This document shows, in pieces, positions 8,012-16,020 of a DNA stretch of 19,454 bases. The notes beneath the pieces were generated by a model. That model worked only from the letters and a program-made list of their open reading frames with translations, made no database searches and had not been told where the DNA came from. The stretch spans positions 1 to 19,454 of the forward strand of contig DATDLN010000196.1 of the NCBI GenBank assembly GCA_036519295.1, given 5' to 3'. The position numbers were made by a program, and so were the translations under genes. Position 1 is the stretch's first letter. Each line of letters starts with the position of its first letter. Source of the DNA: JACVRW01 sp036519295. Lineage in GTDB: Bacteria > Actinomycetota > Thermoleophilia > Solirubrobacterales > Thermoleophilaceae.

Positions 8012-9799
8012 ATGGCCGTCCAGGAGAAGATCAGGCCCGAGGCCGGCAAGCTCGTCGACATGGCGTGGGACCCGATCACGCGCATCGTCGGGAACCTCGG
8101 CATCTACACCAAGATCGACTTCGACAACCGCGAGGTGGTGAGCTGCAAGGCGACGTCGTCGCTGTTCCGCGGCTACAGCATCTTCATGAAGGGCAAGGAC
8201 CCTCGGGACGCCCACTTCATAACGAGCCGCATCTGCGGGATCTGCGGCGACAACCACGCGGTGTGCTCCTGCTACGCGCAGCAGATGGCGTACGGCGTGA
8301 AGACGCCGCCCCTGGGTGAGTGGATCGTCAACCTCGGCGAGGCGGGCGAGTACATCTTCGACCACATCATCTTCCAGGACAACCTGGTGTTCGTCGACTT
8401 CTGCGAGCAGATGGTCAAGGAGACGAACCCGAGCGTGCTGGAGAAGGCCGAATCGACGCTCGCGCCTCACGCGGACATGCACGGCCACCGCACGATCGCG
8501 GACATCATGCGCTCCTACAACCCGTTCACCGGTGAGACGTACAAGGAAGCGCTCCTGATGAGCCGTATCGGGCGGGAGATGATCTGCCTGATGGAGGGGC
8601 GCCACGTGCACCCCTCGACGGTGTATCCGGGTGGCGTCGGGACGCAGCCCACGCCCACCGTGTTCACCGACTACCTGTCGAGGCTGCTGCGCTGCCTCGA
8701 CTTCATCAAGAGGGCGGTCGCCATGAACGACGACGTCTTCGACTTCTTCTACGAGGCGCTGCCCGGCTACGAGGAGGTGGGCCGCAGGCGGGTCCTGCTC
8801 GGCTGCTGGGGGGCATTCAACAACCCCCGCCACGTCGACTACCTCTACGAGAACATGGACCACTGGGGTAACGAGATGTTCGTGACCCCGGGCGTGGTCG
8901 TGGACGGCGAGCTCGTCACGACCAACCTCGTCGACATCAACCTCGGCATCCGCATCCTCCTCGGGTCGTCGTACTACGACGACTGGGCCGGGGAGGAGAC
9001 GTTCGTGGAGAAGGACCCGCTCGGAAACCCCGTCGACGAACGCCACCCGTGGAACCAGACGACGATCCCGAGGCCGCAGAAGCGGGATCTCGAGGCGGGC
9101 AACTACAGCTGGGTGATGAGCCCGCGCTGGTACGACCAGCGCACGCAGCAGCATCTCGCGCTCGACACCGGTGGCGGCGCGCTGGCGCGGCTGTGGGTGA
9201 CCGCGCTCGCGGACAAGGTCCATACGCCGTACGTAAACGCCACGGGCTCGAGCGTCGTGATCAACCTGCCGAAGACGCCGAACACGCCCGAGGAGACGCT
9301 GGAGTGGAAGATTCCGCAGTGGTCGAACGCGATCGAGCGCGACCGCGCGCGGATCTACTTCGTGGCGTACTCGGCGGCGATGGCGTTGCACTTCCTCGAC
9401 GAGGCCCTGACGCTGGTGCGCCAGGGTGACACGAAGGTCTTCGAGAACTTCGACGTCCCCGACGAGGCCATCGGCTGCGGCTTCCACGAGGCGGTGCGCG
9501 GCGTGCTGTCGCACCACCTCGTGATCCGCGACGGCAAGATCGCGAACTACCACCCCTATCCGCCGACACCTTGGAACGGCAGTCCGACCGACTCCTACGG
9601 AACGCCCGGTCCCTACGAGGACGCGGTCATGGGGCAGCCGATCTTCGAGGAGAACGGCCAGGACGAGTTCCGTGGCATCGACATCATGCGCGCCGTCCGG
9701 AGCTTCGACCCGTGCCTGCCCTGCGGCGTGCACATGTACCTGGGCAAGGGCAAGACCCGCCGGGTGGTGCACTCTCCGATGTTCGGCGAGCACGGATAG
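8012..9799 (+). CDS. hhyL: [NiFe]-hydrogenase group 1h large subunit (HhyL)
   Basis: A 595-residue catalytic subunit that splits H2 at the Ni-Fe(CN)2CO site. The four nickel ligands are present: Cys75 and Cys78 in the L1 motif RICGICGDNHAVCS, Cys568 and Cys571 in the L2 motif SFDPCLPCGVH. The GDNHAVCS and DPCLPCGVH forms are those of group 1h. After His574 a 21-residue tail (MYLGKGK ... FGEHG) remains, the predicted target of the maturation protease encoded at 13224. A strong ribosome site (GAGGAGAGG) precedes ATG 8012, and the gap from the small subunit is 13 bases. Sequence is uninterrupted and full length. Confidence 0.95.
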   Translation: MAVQEKIRPEAGKLVDMAWDPITRIVGNLGIYTKIDFDNREVVSCKATSSLFRGYSIFMKGKDPRDAHFITSRICGICGDNHAVCSCYAQQMAYGVKTPPLGEWIVNLGEAGEYIFDHIIFQDNLVFVDFCEQMVKETNPSVLEKAESTLAPHADMHGHRTIADIMRSYNPFTGETYKEALLMSRIGREMICLMEGRHVHPSTVYPGGVGTQPTPTVFTDYLSRLLRCLDFIKRAVAMNDDVFDFFYEALPGYEEVGRRRVLLGCWGAFNNPRHVDYLYENMDHWGNEMFVTPGVVVDGELVTTNLVDINLGIRILLGSSYYDDWAGEETFVEKDPLGNPVDERHPWNQTTIPRPQKRDLEAGNYSWVMSPRWYDQRTQQHLALDTGGGALARLWVTALADKVHTPYVNATGSSVVINLPKTPNTPEETLEWKIPQWSNAIERDRARIYFVAYSAAMALHFLDEALTLVRQGDTKVFENFDVPDEAIGCGFHEAVRGVLSHHLVIRDGKIANYHPYPPTPWNGSPTDSYGTPGPYEDAVMGQPIFEENGQDEFRGIDIMRAVRSFDPCLPCGVHMYLGKGKTRRVVHSPMFGEHG

Positions 9800-9801
9800 C
9801 C

Positions 9802-10659
9802 ATGGAGGCCGGCGAGCAGCTTGCGGAGGTCGCAAGGGTCGAGAGGCTGCTCGAGGAGCTGGAGGCCCTCGCGGACCCGGTCGCGCGCGAGCGGGCGACC
9901 GAGGTGGTTCAGGCGCTGCTCGACCTCTATGGCGAGGGCCTCGAGCGAGTCGTCGATGTGGTGGCGCAACACGACTCGGACGGCGCGATGGCGGAGTCGC
10001 TGGCGGACGATTCGCTCGTTTCCCACCTCCTGCTGCTCCACGGGCTCCATCCGGTGCCGGTCGAGCGGCGGGTGCGCGGCGCGCTCGAGGGCGTGCGCCC
10101 GTACCTCCAGTCCCACGGTGGCAACGTCGAGCTGCTCGGCATCGAGGATGGCATCGTTCGCCTGAAGCTCGAGGGCAGCTGCAGCGGCTGTCCCTCGTCG
10201 GCGATGACGCTCAAGCTCGCGATCGAGAACGCGATCCACGAGGCGGCGCCGGACGTCGACGAGGTAGTCGCAGACGGGTCCGTGGCGGAACAGTCGCCGG
10301 GCCCGCACCTACTGCAGATCGAGGTCATGGCCCCGCCGGGCGACTGGGTCATGGCCGGCGGCCTCCCGGACCTCCAGCCTGGCACCCCGCTCCTCAAGGA
10401 CGTCGCGGGCGAGCGGCTGATGTTCATTCGCCAGGACGCCGGCATCTACTCCTACCGCCCGGAGTGCCCCGGCTGCGGCGCATCGCTCGCCGACGGGAGG
10501 CTCGAGCGCTTCGACCTGGCGTGCGCCACGTGCGGCAAGCGCTATGACGTGCTCCGGGCCGGCCGCTGTCTCGACTCGCCGCAGTTGCACCTCGATCCCG
10601 TTCCGCTTCTCGTCGACGACGCGGGGCTGGTCAAGGTCGCGCTGGCGGCTCGGGTCTAG
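9802..10659 (+). CDS. NifU-domain / Rieske-like fusion protein
   Basis: 285 residues, starting 2 bases after the large-subunit stop. Residues 1-90 are helical and acidic with no recognised motif. Residues about 90-155 match the NifU C-terminal domain, with the cluster-holding CSGC at 127-130 followed by PSSAMTLK. Residues about 175-285 look like a Rieske-type ferredoxin fold: CPGCGASL, then CATCGKRYDVLRAGRC, ending with the HLDPVPLLVDD strand seen in Rieske oxygenase ferredoxins. However, the usual CxH...CxxH ligands are replaced by CxxC (222, 225) and CxxC (241, 244). It may bind a rubredoxin-type iron, zinc or an Fe-S cluster. The position suggests a hydrogenase-specific cluster carrier or electron relay; that role is inference. 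Confidence 0.85.
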   Translation: MEAGEQLAEVARVERLLEELEALADPVARERATEVVQALLDLYGEGLERVVDVVAQHDSDGAMAESLADDSLVSHLLLLHGLHPVPVERRVRGALEGVRPYLQSHGGNVELLGIEDGIVRLKLEGSCSGCPSSAMTLKLAIENAIHEAAPDVDEVVADGSVAEQSPGPHLLQIEVMAPPGDWVMAGGLPDLQPGTPLLKDVAGERLMFIRQDAGIYSYRPECPGCGASLADGRLERFDLACATCGKRYDVLRAGRCLDSPQLHLDPVPLLVDDAGLVKVALAARV

Positions 10660-10661
10660 CG

Positions 10662-11315
10662 GTGGCCGCGGGCACCGCCCTCTCGGGCTCGCGCCTCGGC
10701 CGGCTCGCGCGCGGCGCCGCTCGTGCGGAGCCACAGCGCCGAGTCGAGGACGAGCAGTGCGAGCTCTGCGGCGCCCCGGTGCCGCCCCGGCACCGCCACG
10801 TCCTCGACCTCGAGCAGCGCAACCTCCTGTGCGCGTGCAGGGCGTGCTCGCTCCTGTTCGACGGCGACGCGGCGGGCGGCGGCCACTACAAGCTCGTCCC
10901 GGATCGGCGCGTGGCGCTGGACGACTTCCGGCTCGATCAGGTGACCTGGGAGCGGCTCAGCATCCCCGTCGACATGGCGTTCTTCTTCCGGAGCTCGAGC
11001 GAGGGCCGTGTGATGGCTTACTACCCGAGCCCGGCCGGCCCGACCGAGTCGCTCCTCGGCCTCGAGGCCTGGCGTGACGTGGAGGCCGCCAACCCGGTGC
11101 TCGCCGAGATGGACGACGACGTCGAGGCCCTGCTCGTGAATCGGGCGAAGGGCGCGCGGCGCCAGTGGATCGTCCCGATCGAGGACTGCTACGCGCTCGT
11201 CGGCCTCATCCGGACGCGCTGGCGCGGGCTCACGGGGGGCGACGAAGTCTGGGAGGAGATCGACGGTTTCTTTCGAGAGCTCGACGCGAAGTGCGCGCCG
11301 AGCGGGAGGGAGTGA
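10662..11315 (+). CDS. DUF5947-family protein
   Basis: 217 residues from a GTG two bases after the previous stop. It resembles the DUF5947 family that accompanies actinobacterial hydrogenases. An N-terminal zinc-ribbon-like segment has CELCG at about 33-37 and CACRAC near 57-62. A conserved core follows: LSIPVDMAFFFRSS, then YYPSPAGPTESLLGLEAW, and near the end WIVPIEDCYALVGLIRTRWR. No catalytic motif is recognised. The four-to-five cysteine arrangement suggests a structural or Fe-S metal site. Its conservation beside this enzyme suggests an assembly or anchoring factor, but the function is unknown. The first 30 residues are Ala/Arg-rich and the start is not certain. Confidence 0.75.
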   Translation: MAAGTALSGSRLGRLARGAARAEPQRRVEDEQCELCGAPVPPRHRHVLDLEQRNLLCACRACSLLFDGDAAGGGHYKLVPDRRVALDDFRLDQVTWERLSIPVDMAFFFRSSSEGRVMAYYPSPAGPTESLLGLEAWRDVEAANPVLAEMDDDVEALLVNRAKGARRQWIVPIEDCYALVGLIRTRWRGLTGGDEVWEEIDGFFRELDAKCAPSGRE

Positions 11316-11316
11316 G

Positions 11317-11523
11317 ATGGCACAGGTCAGGACCGGCAAGGGGCCGTCCCCGGATCTTCCGGGCCACACGCCAGGCATCAAGTCCGGGAACTCGAAGGGC
11401 AACTACGAGAAGAACGGCGGCCACCTGCCCGACGGCCGCCGAACGGCACGCGCCTCGACCGGGGTGAACCCGGGCGCCCACGACCCAATCGACCCCAGCA
11501 TGCCGAACCTCTCGCCGGGCTAG
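11317..11523 (+). CDS. Small disordered hydrogenase-operon protein (68 aa)
   Basis: 68 residues rich in Gly, Pro, Asn, Ser and charged residues, with no cysteine and no hydrophobic stretch (TGKGPSPDLPGHTPGIKSGN, later NYEKNGGHLPDG and PNLSPG). It is likely unstructured alone. ATG 11317 has GGGAGGG about 7 bases upstream and the gene fits tightly between DUF5947 and DUF6084, so it is credible as a real gene despite its composition. I do not recognise a function. It could be a linker or scaffold peptide binding neighbouring products. Confidence 0.65.
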   Translation: MAQVRTGKGPSPDLPGHTPGIKSGNSKGNYEKNGGHLPDGRRTARASTGVNPGAHDPIDPSMPNLSPG

Positions 11524-11527
11524 GTCG

Positions 11528-12205
11528 ATGAGGGCGGCCCCACAGGCGGCGATTGGCGGCCGTGTCCCAGAGCTGGGCTTTGCCGTGCGCGAGGCCCGCG
11601 CCCTCGAGTATTCGGCCGCTCCGACGATCCGCTTCGAGCTGGAGATCGAAAGCCTCACCGGGCACGACGTGCGCTCGGTGCTGCTGAACGTCCAGATCCA
11701 GATAGCCGCGCGGCGCCGGCCATACGATCGCCGGGCGCAGGAGCGGCTGATGACGCTCTTCGGCGCGCCGGAGCAGTGGGGGTCGACGCTCTCGACGCTG
11801 CCATGGCTTCGCACGACCGTCGTCGTCCCCGCGTTCTCGGGCAGCGCGCAGGTCGAGCTTGACGTGCCCTGCACGTACGACCTCGAGGTCAAGGCCTCCC
11901 GCTACATGAACGCGCTCGACGGCGGCGCCGTGCCGCTCGAGCTGCTGTTCAGCGGATCGGTGTTCTACGCGGGTGAGGGGGGCGGCCTGCAGACGGCGAT
12001 GATCGGCTGGGACAAGGAGGCCGCGTTCGACATGCCGGTCGCGGTCTGGCGGGACACCATGGACCGGCACTTCCCGGAGAGTGCCTGGCTGCGAATCGGG
12101 CGCGAGACCTACGACCGCCTGAACGACCTCCGCTCGCGAGAACAGCACATGAGCTGGGAGCAGACGCTCGAGTCGCTGCTTGACGGCCGGGAGGGCGGTA
12201 CCTAG
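11528..12205 (+). CDS. DUF6084-family protein
   Basis: 225 residues. Recognisable family pattern: ALEYSAAPTIRFELEIE, then LLNVQIQIAARRRPYD, a conserved WLRTTVVVPAFSGSAQVELD strand pair, VPCTYDLEVKASRYMNALDG, LELLFSGSVFYAG, and VWRDTMDRHFPESAWLRI near the end. It appears all-beta in the first two thirds and helical at the end, with no signal peptide or membrane span. The single conserved-looking Cys in PCTYD is the only potential metal ligand. Catalysis is not suggested. The start ATG 11528 is 4 bases past the previous stop. It co-occurs with this hydrogenase type, and its role is unknown. Confidence 0.72.
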   Translation: MRAAPQAAIGGRVPELGFAVREARALEYSAAPTIRFELEIESLTGHDVRSVLLNVQIQIAARRRPYDRRAQERLMTLFGAPEQWGSTLSTLPWLRTTVVVPAFSGSAQVELDVPCTYDLEVKASRYMNALDGGAVPLELLFSGSVFYAGEGGGLQTAMIGWDKEAAFDMPVAVWRDTMDRHFPESAWLRIGRETYDRLNDLRSREQHMSWEQTLESLLDGREGGT

Positions 12206-13227
12206 TGGAGGCGCGAGCCGACCCCGTCCGTGCCATCGCGGACGCCGTCCTCTACGAGGGCTACGTCCTGTGGCCCTACCGGCGCTCCGCGCTGAAGAAC
12301 CAGCGGCGCTGGACTTTCGGCGGCGTGTACCCGCGCGCCCACAGCGAGGGCCGGGAAGACGATCCATGGGTCATGCAGACGCAGTGCCTCCTCGAGGCGG
12401 GCGGCGAGGCCCGCATCGACGCCGCGGTCCGCTTCCTGCACGTCGTGGAGCGGCAGGTTGCCCGCGCGTGGCCCGGGGGAGACCTCGAACCCGTCGACGA
12501 GCTGACCGTCGCCGGGGAACGCCACCTGTCCTGGAGCGAGGCGGCCGAGCGCGAGATCGCGGTCGAGGCGCTCCCGCTCGGGGAGCTCCTCGCAGGTCGC
12601 ACGCTCGCGATCGACATCCCCGCTTCCAGCGAGCAGGAGCCGCTCACGGAGGAAGATGGCGAACGCGCCGGCGCCATCGTCCGCAGCTGGCGCGGCCTCC
12701 GGGGCGGGGTGACGGTCGGCGCGGCACGCCTGCGGCCTCGGCTGTGGCGGCTCACCGTCCGGATCCAAAACGCCACTCCGTTTCGCGACGGCACGCGCGA
12801 GCGCGCCCTCGAGCGCACGTTCTGCTCCACGCACACCGTCCTCCACACGAGCGAAGGCCGCTTCGTCTCGCAGACGGACCCGCCCGACGCCCTCCGCGAC
12901 GCCGCGCGAGCCTGCGTCAACGAGAACACGTGGCCGGTGCTGGTCGGGGAACCGGGTGACGCCGCCACGCTGCTGTCGTCGCCGATCATCCTCGAGGACC
13001 ATCCGAGGATCGCGCCCGAGAGCCCCGGCGACCTCTTCGACGGCGGCGAGATCGATCAGATGCTCGTCCTGAACATCCTCAGCCTCACCGACGAGGAGAA
13101 GGCCGAGATGCGGGATTCGGATCCGCGCACGCGCGAGATACTCGAGCGCACCGAGTCGCTCACCCCGGAGCAGCTGATGAACCTCCACGGGGCGATCCGG
13201 GAGTTCGGGATGGCAAGAGGGCGATGA
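12205..13227 (+). CDS. Conserved hydrogenase-cluster protein of unknown function (340 aa)
   Basis: 340 residues from a GTG at 12205 that overlaps the previous stop by one base. I do not recognise a named family. Visible features: an N-terminal LYEGYVLWPYRRSALKNQRR, a WVMQTQCLLE segment, a middle region of beta strands (WRLTVRIQNATPF), a CSTHTVLHTSEGRFVSQTDPP block, and a C-terminal helical region ending LTPEQLMNLHGAIREFGMA. No nucleotide-binding, Fe-S or membrane motif is seen. The strand-rich centre with extended conserved turns suggests a structural or scaffold protein. It is followed by the protease with an ATGA overlap. Being between DUF6084 and the protease points to assembly of this enzyme. 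Confidence 0.7.
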   Translation: MEARADPVRAIADAVLYEGYVLWPYRRSALKNQRRWTFGGVYPRAHSEGREDDPWVMQTQCLLEAGGEARIDAAVRFLHVVERQVARAWPGGDLEPVDELTVAGERHLSWSEAAEREIAVEALPLGELLAGRTLAIDIPASSEQEPLTEEDGERAGAIVRSWRGLRGGVTVGAARLRPRLWRLTVRIQNATPFRDGTRERALERTFCSTHTVLHTSEGRFVSQTDPPDALRDAARACVNENTWPVLVGEPGDAATLLSSPIILEDHPRIAPESPGDLFDGGEIDQMLVLNILSLTDEEKAEMRDSDPRTREILERTESLTPEQLMNLHGAIREFGMARGR

Positions 13228-14030
13228 GCGACCGGCCCGGATACTGGGAGGAGCTCGAACGGCCGAGGCCGGACGCCGTGACCGTGGGCGGCGCCGAGCT
13301 CCGCGCCGGCAGCCGCGTACGGCTACGCCCGCGCTCGCGAGGGGACGTCTTCGACGCCGCGCTCGACGGCAGGATCGCGGTGATCGAGGGCCTCGAGCAG
13401 GACATCGAGGGGCGGGTCCAGCTCACGGTGGTCGTCGACGACGACCCGGGCCGCGACCTCGGCATGCGCGGGATCCCGGGCCACCGCTTCTTCTTTGCGC
13501 CCGACGAGGTGGAGCCGATCGGCGGCCGGCGCGTGCTCGTGGCCGGGATCGGCAACGTCTTCCTCGGCGACGACGGCTGGGGCGTCGCCCTGGCCGACCG
13601 CCTGGCCCGCCGCGAGCTCCCGGCCGGCGTGGAGGTGGTCGACTACGGCATCCGCGGGATGGACCTCGTCTACGCGATGGCGGACGGTGGCTACGACGCG
13701 GTCGTACTGCTCGACGCGGCCCCGCGCGGCGAGGCCGCCGGGACGCTCTACGTGATCGAACCCGAGGTCGACGAGGCAGACGTCGTCATCGACACCCACG
13801 GGATGGATCCGGTCAAGGTTCTCGCGATGGTCCAGGGCATCGGCGGCAGCCCGCCGCGCACGCTGGTCGTCGGCTGCGAGCCGGCCAACCGGCTCGGCGC
13901 CGACGTAGAGGAGTTCGTGGTCGAGCTCTCCGAGCCGGTGCGTGCGGCGCTGTCGGAGGCCGAACTGCTCGTCGAGTCGCTGCTCGACGAGCTCGTCACG
14001 ACGGACGACACGGAGGTGAAAGAAAGATGA
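13224..14030 (+). CDS. Hydrogenase maturation protease with an extra N-terminal domain
   Basis: 268 residues. The C-terminal part (about 102-268) is a HupD/HyaD/HybD-type endopeptidase, which checks nickel insertion and cuts the large-subunit tail. It begins RRVLVAGIGNVFLGDDGWG. Candidate metal-sensing residues are Asp117 (Glu in HybD), Asp164 (VLLDAAP) and His192 (DTHGMDP). The N-terminal 100 residues are additional to the usual 150-170-residue enzyme. They are strand-rich (RVRLRPRSR, then GRIAVIEGLEQ, RVQLTVVVDDD) and look like a small SH3/KOW-like barrel, perhaps for docking on the precursor. The cleavage site inferred in the partner is after His574 of the large subunit. No symbol is given because family naming varies. 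Confidence 0.9.
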   Translation: MSDRPGYWEELERPRPDAVTVGGAELRAGSRVRLRPRSRGDVFDAALDGRIAVIEGLEQDIEGRVQLTVVVDDDPGRDLGMRGIPGHRFFFAPDEVEPIGGRRVLVAGIGNVFLGDDGWGVALADRLARRELPAGVEVVDYGIRGMDLVYAMADGGYDAVVLLDAAPRGEAAGTLYVIEPEVDEADVVIDTHGMDPVKVLAMVQGIGGSPPRTLVVGCEPANRLGADVEEFVVELSEPVRAALSEAELLVESLLDELVTTDDTEVKER

Positions 14031-14125
14031 AGTTCGCGTTGCTCGCTGTCGGAGCGGCGATCGGCGCCGCGGTGGCCCTCCAGCTGCCCGAGCTCCGCCG
14101 CTACATGAAGATCCGGTCGATGTAG
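14027..14125 (+). CDS. 32-residue membrane microprotein (DUF6893-like)
   Basis: ATG at 14027 overlaps the protease stop (ATGA) and the TAG at 14123-14125 abuts the hypB start. The peptide MKFALLAVGAAIGAAVALQL forms one membrane helix, followed by the basic tail PELRRYMKIRSM. That layout, with the PxLRRYxKxRxM end, matches the DUF6893 small-protein family as I remember it. AAGAAAG lies before the start, a weak ribosome site, but coupling to the upstream gene could serve. It is predicted to sit in the membrane with the basic end in the cytoplasm, and might tether hydrogenase parts. The role is inferred. Confidence 0.7.
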   Translation: MKFALLAVGAAIGAAVALQLPELRRYMKIRSM

Positions 14126-14815
14126 ATGCACCGCACGAAGGTCAAGGTCGTCGAGGAGGCGCTCGACGCCAACAACACGATCGCGCAGGCGAACCGGGCC
14201 GACTTCGACCGCGCCGGGGTGCGCGTCGTGAATCTGATGAGCGCCCCGGGCGCGGGCAAGACCGCGCTGCTCGAGCACGTGGTGGCCGACCTTCCGGGCG
14301 TCCGCATCGGGGTGCTCGAGGGCGACGTCCAGGGATCGCTCGATGCGGACCGCCTGGCGGCTCTTCACGTGCCGGTCACGCAGCTGAACACCGACCCGGG
14401 CTTCGGCGGGGAATGCCATCTGGACGCGAACATGGTGCGCTCCGCGCTGCCCGACCTGCCGCTGGACGAGCTCGACCTGCTGGTGGTCGAGAACGTCGGC
14501 AACCTCGTCTGCCCGGCGGAGTTCAGGATCGGGGAGGACACCCGGATCATGGTCTCCGCTATCACCGAGGGCGAGGAGAAGCCGCTCAAGTACCCGCTCA
14601 TGTTCCGGGCCTGCGAGCTCGTGCTAGTCAACAAGATCGACCTGCTCCCGCACCTCGACTTCGACCTGGATCGGTTCCTCAATAACCTCGACGCGGTGCA
14701 CCCGGGCGTCGACCGGATCGTGCTGAGCGCGAAGACGGGGGTGGGTATCGAGCGGTGGCGCGAGTGGCTCGGGCGGGTGGTCCGCGCTCACGCGCCGGTG
14801 GAGGCGTCCGCTTGA
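14126..14815 (+). CDS. hypB: Hydrogenase nickel-incorporation GTPase HypB
   Basis: 229 residues. The SIMIBI-class GTPase core has Walker A SAPGAGKT at 39-46, the nickel/zinc-site Cys129 in VCPAEF, ITEGEEKPLKYP, and the guanine-binding NKID at 169-172. HypB hydrolyses GTP to drive nickel transfer from HypA into the large subunit. There is no His-rich stretch and no CxxCxxC high-affinity nickel site at the N-terminus, so it is the short form without nickel storage. ATG 14126 directly follows the microprotein stop. The end overlaps the next gene as TTGA. Confidence 0.96.
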   Translation: MHRTKVKVVEEALDANNTIAQANRADFDRAGVRVVNLMSAPGAGKTALLEHVVADLPGVRIGVLEGDVQGSLDADRLAALHVPVTQLNTDPGFGGECHLDANMVRSALPDLPLDELDLLVVENVGNLVCPAEFRIGEDTRIMVSAITEGEEKPLKYPLMFRACELVLVNKIDLLPHLDFDLDRFLNNLDAVHPGVDRIVLSAKTGVGIERWREWLGRVVRAHAPVEASA

Positions 14816-16020
14816 AGCAGGCCGTCGAGAGCGACCTGGTCGCTGCGGCCCTCGCGGAGCGCACGCGCGCGAACCGCGATTTCTTCGAGGCCGAGGCCGA
14901 GCGCCTCGCTCGCGTCTGTCACCGGATGGCCGAGCGGTTTGCGCGCGGGGGACGGCTGATCGCCTTCGGCCGCCCGCCCGCGGCCCGCTCCGACGCCCGG
15001 CACGTGGCGGTCGAGTTCGTGCATCCCGTGATCGTGGGCAAGCGTGCGCTGCCGGCGATCGGCCTCGCCGGGGAGGGCGGCGCGCTCCGGGACCAGCTGG
15101 CGCTGACCGCTGAGCCGGACGACATCGCGATGGGCTTCGGCGCCGACGCGGACGGCGGGGAGGCCGCCGCGGCGATCGCGCTGGCGCGAGAGCGCGCGTG
15201 CCTCACTCTCGCCTTCGCGCCCGCCGGCGCGGAGTGGGAGTTCGAGCCGCCGACCGGCGACCCCGCGATCCGGCAGGAGCTCGTCGAGACGCTCTACCAC
15301 GTGCTCTGGGAGCTCGTCCACGTCTTCTTCGAGCACCGCGGGCTGCTCGAGGGCCGGCAGTCGCGGCCCGTGCACGACACCGGCGCGTCGAGCTTCCTCT
15401 ATCCGTTCCTCGGCGAGAGCGAGGACGATCTGGAGGCGGTCGTCGAGGACGTGCGCAGTTCCGTCCTCGCCAAGGCCGACGAGGTCGGCGAATTGCGCAC
15501 GCAGACGCTGACCGAGAACCGCGGCGAGCTGACCGCCGCTGCGGCCGGGGTGCGCCACGACCTGGAGGCCGGGGGCTGCCTGCTCGCGCTCGGCAACGGC
15601 GGCTCCGCCACCGACGCGATGGACGTCGTCGCCGACTTCCGCCGCCCCCCGGATCCCGGCTGGCCGCCCCGGCGGGCGATGGATCTCACCGAGGACGCGG
15701 CCATCCTGACCGCGATCGCCAACGACATCGGTACCGAGGCGATCTTCGCGCGGCAGGTGATCGCCCACGGGCGCGCGGGCGACGCCCTGCTGGCGATCTC
15801 CACCAGCGGCAACTCGGCGAACGTGATCGCCGCGCTCGCGGAGGCGCGTACACGCGGTCTGCGGACGATCGCGCTCGTCGGCTACGACGGCGGGCGGGTG
15901 GCTTCCGAGCGCCTCGCCGACCACATCGTCGTGACCCGCTCCGAGCACATCCCGCGCATCCAGGCGGCTCAGGCGAGCGCCTACCACCTTCTGCGCCGGC
16001 TTGTGGAGCTGCCCGGGTGA
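14812..16020 (+). CDS. Double SIS-domain protein, GmhA-like C-terminal half
   Basis: 402 residues from a TTG at 14812 overlapping the hypB stop; no ATG or GTG fits better in this frame. Two sugar-isomerase (SIS) folds are visible. The N-terminal one (about 1-190) has degenerate motifs (GGRLIAFGRPPAARSDARHV). The C-terminal one (about 205-402) is like phosphoheptose isomerase GmhA: LALGNGGSATDAMDVVADF, TAIANDIGTEAIF, AISTSGNSANVIAAL, then IALVGYDGG. Such domains bind phosphosugars. No heptose pathway is nearby and the operon is dedicated to hydrogenase, so sedoheptulose isomerisation is doubtful. A sensing or small-molecule supply role is possible but unsupported. Confidence 0.82.
   Translation: MKQAVESDLVAAALAERTRANRDFFEAEAERLARVCHRMAERFARGGRLIAFGRPPAARSDARHVAVEFVHPVIVGKRALPAIGLAGEGGALRDQLALTAEPDDIAMGFGADADGGEAAAAIALARERACLTLAFAPAGAEWEFEPPTGDPAIRQELVETLYHVLWELVHVFFEHRGLLEGRQSRPVHDTGASSFLYPFLGESEDDLEAVVEDVRSSVLAKADEVGELRTQTLTENRGELTAAAAGVRHDLEAGGCLLALGNGGSATDAMDVVADFRRPPDPGWPPRRAMDLTEDAAILTAIANDIGTEAIFARQVIAHGRAGDALLAISTSGNSANVIAALAEARTRGLRTIALVGYDGGRVASERLADHIVVTRSEHIPRIQAAQASAYHLLRRLVELPG

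Noticed and set aside
10661..11402. Minus-strand open frames opposite DUF5947 (10656-11402)
   Set aside because: Antisense shadow of a protein with recognisable family pattern on the plus strand.
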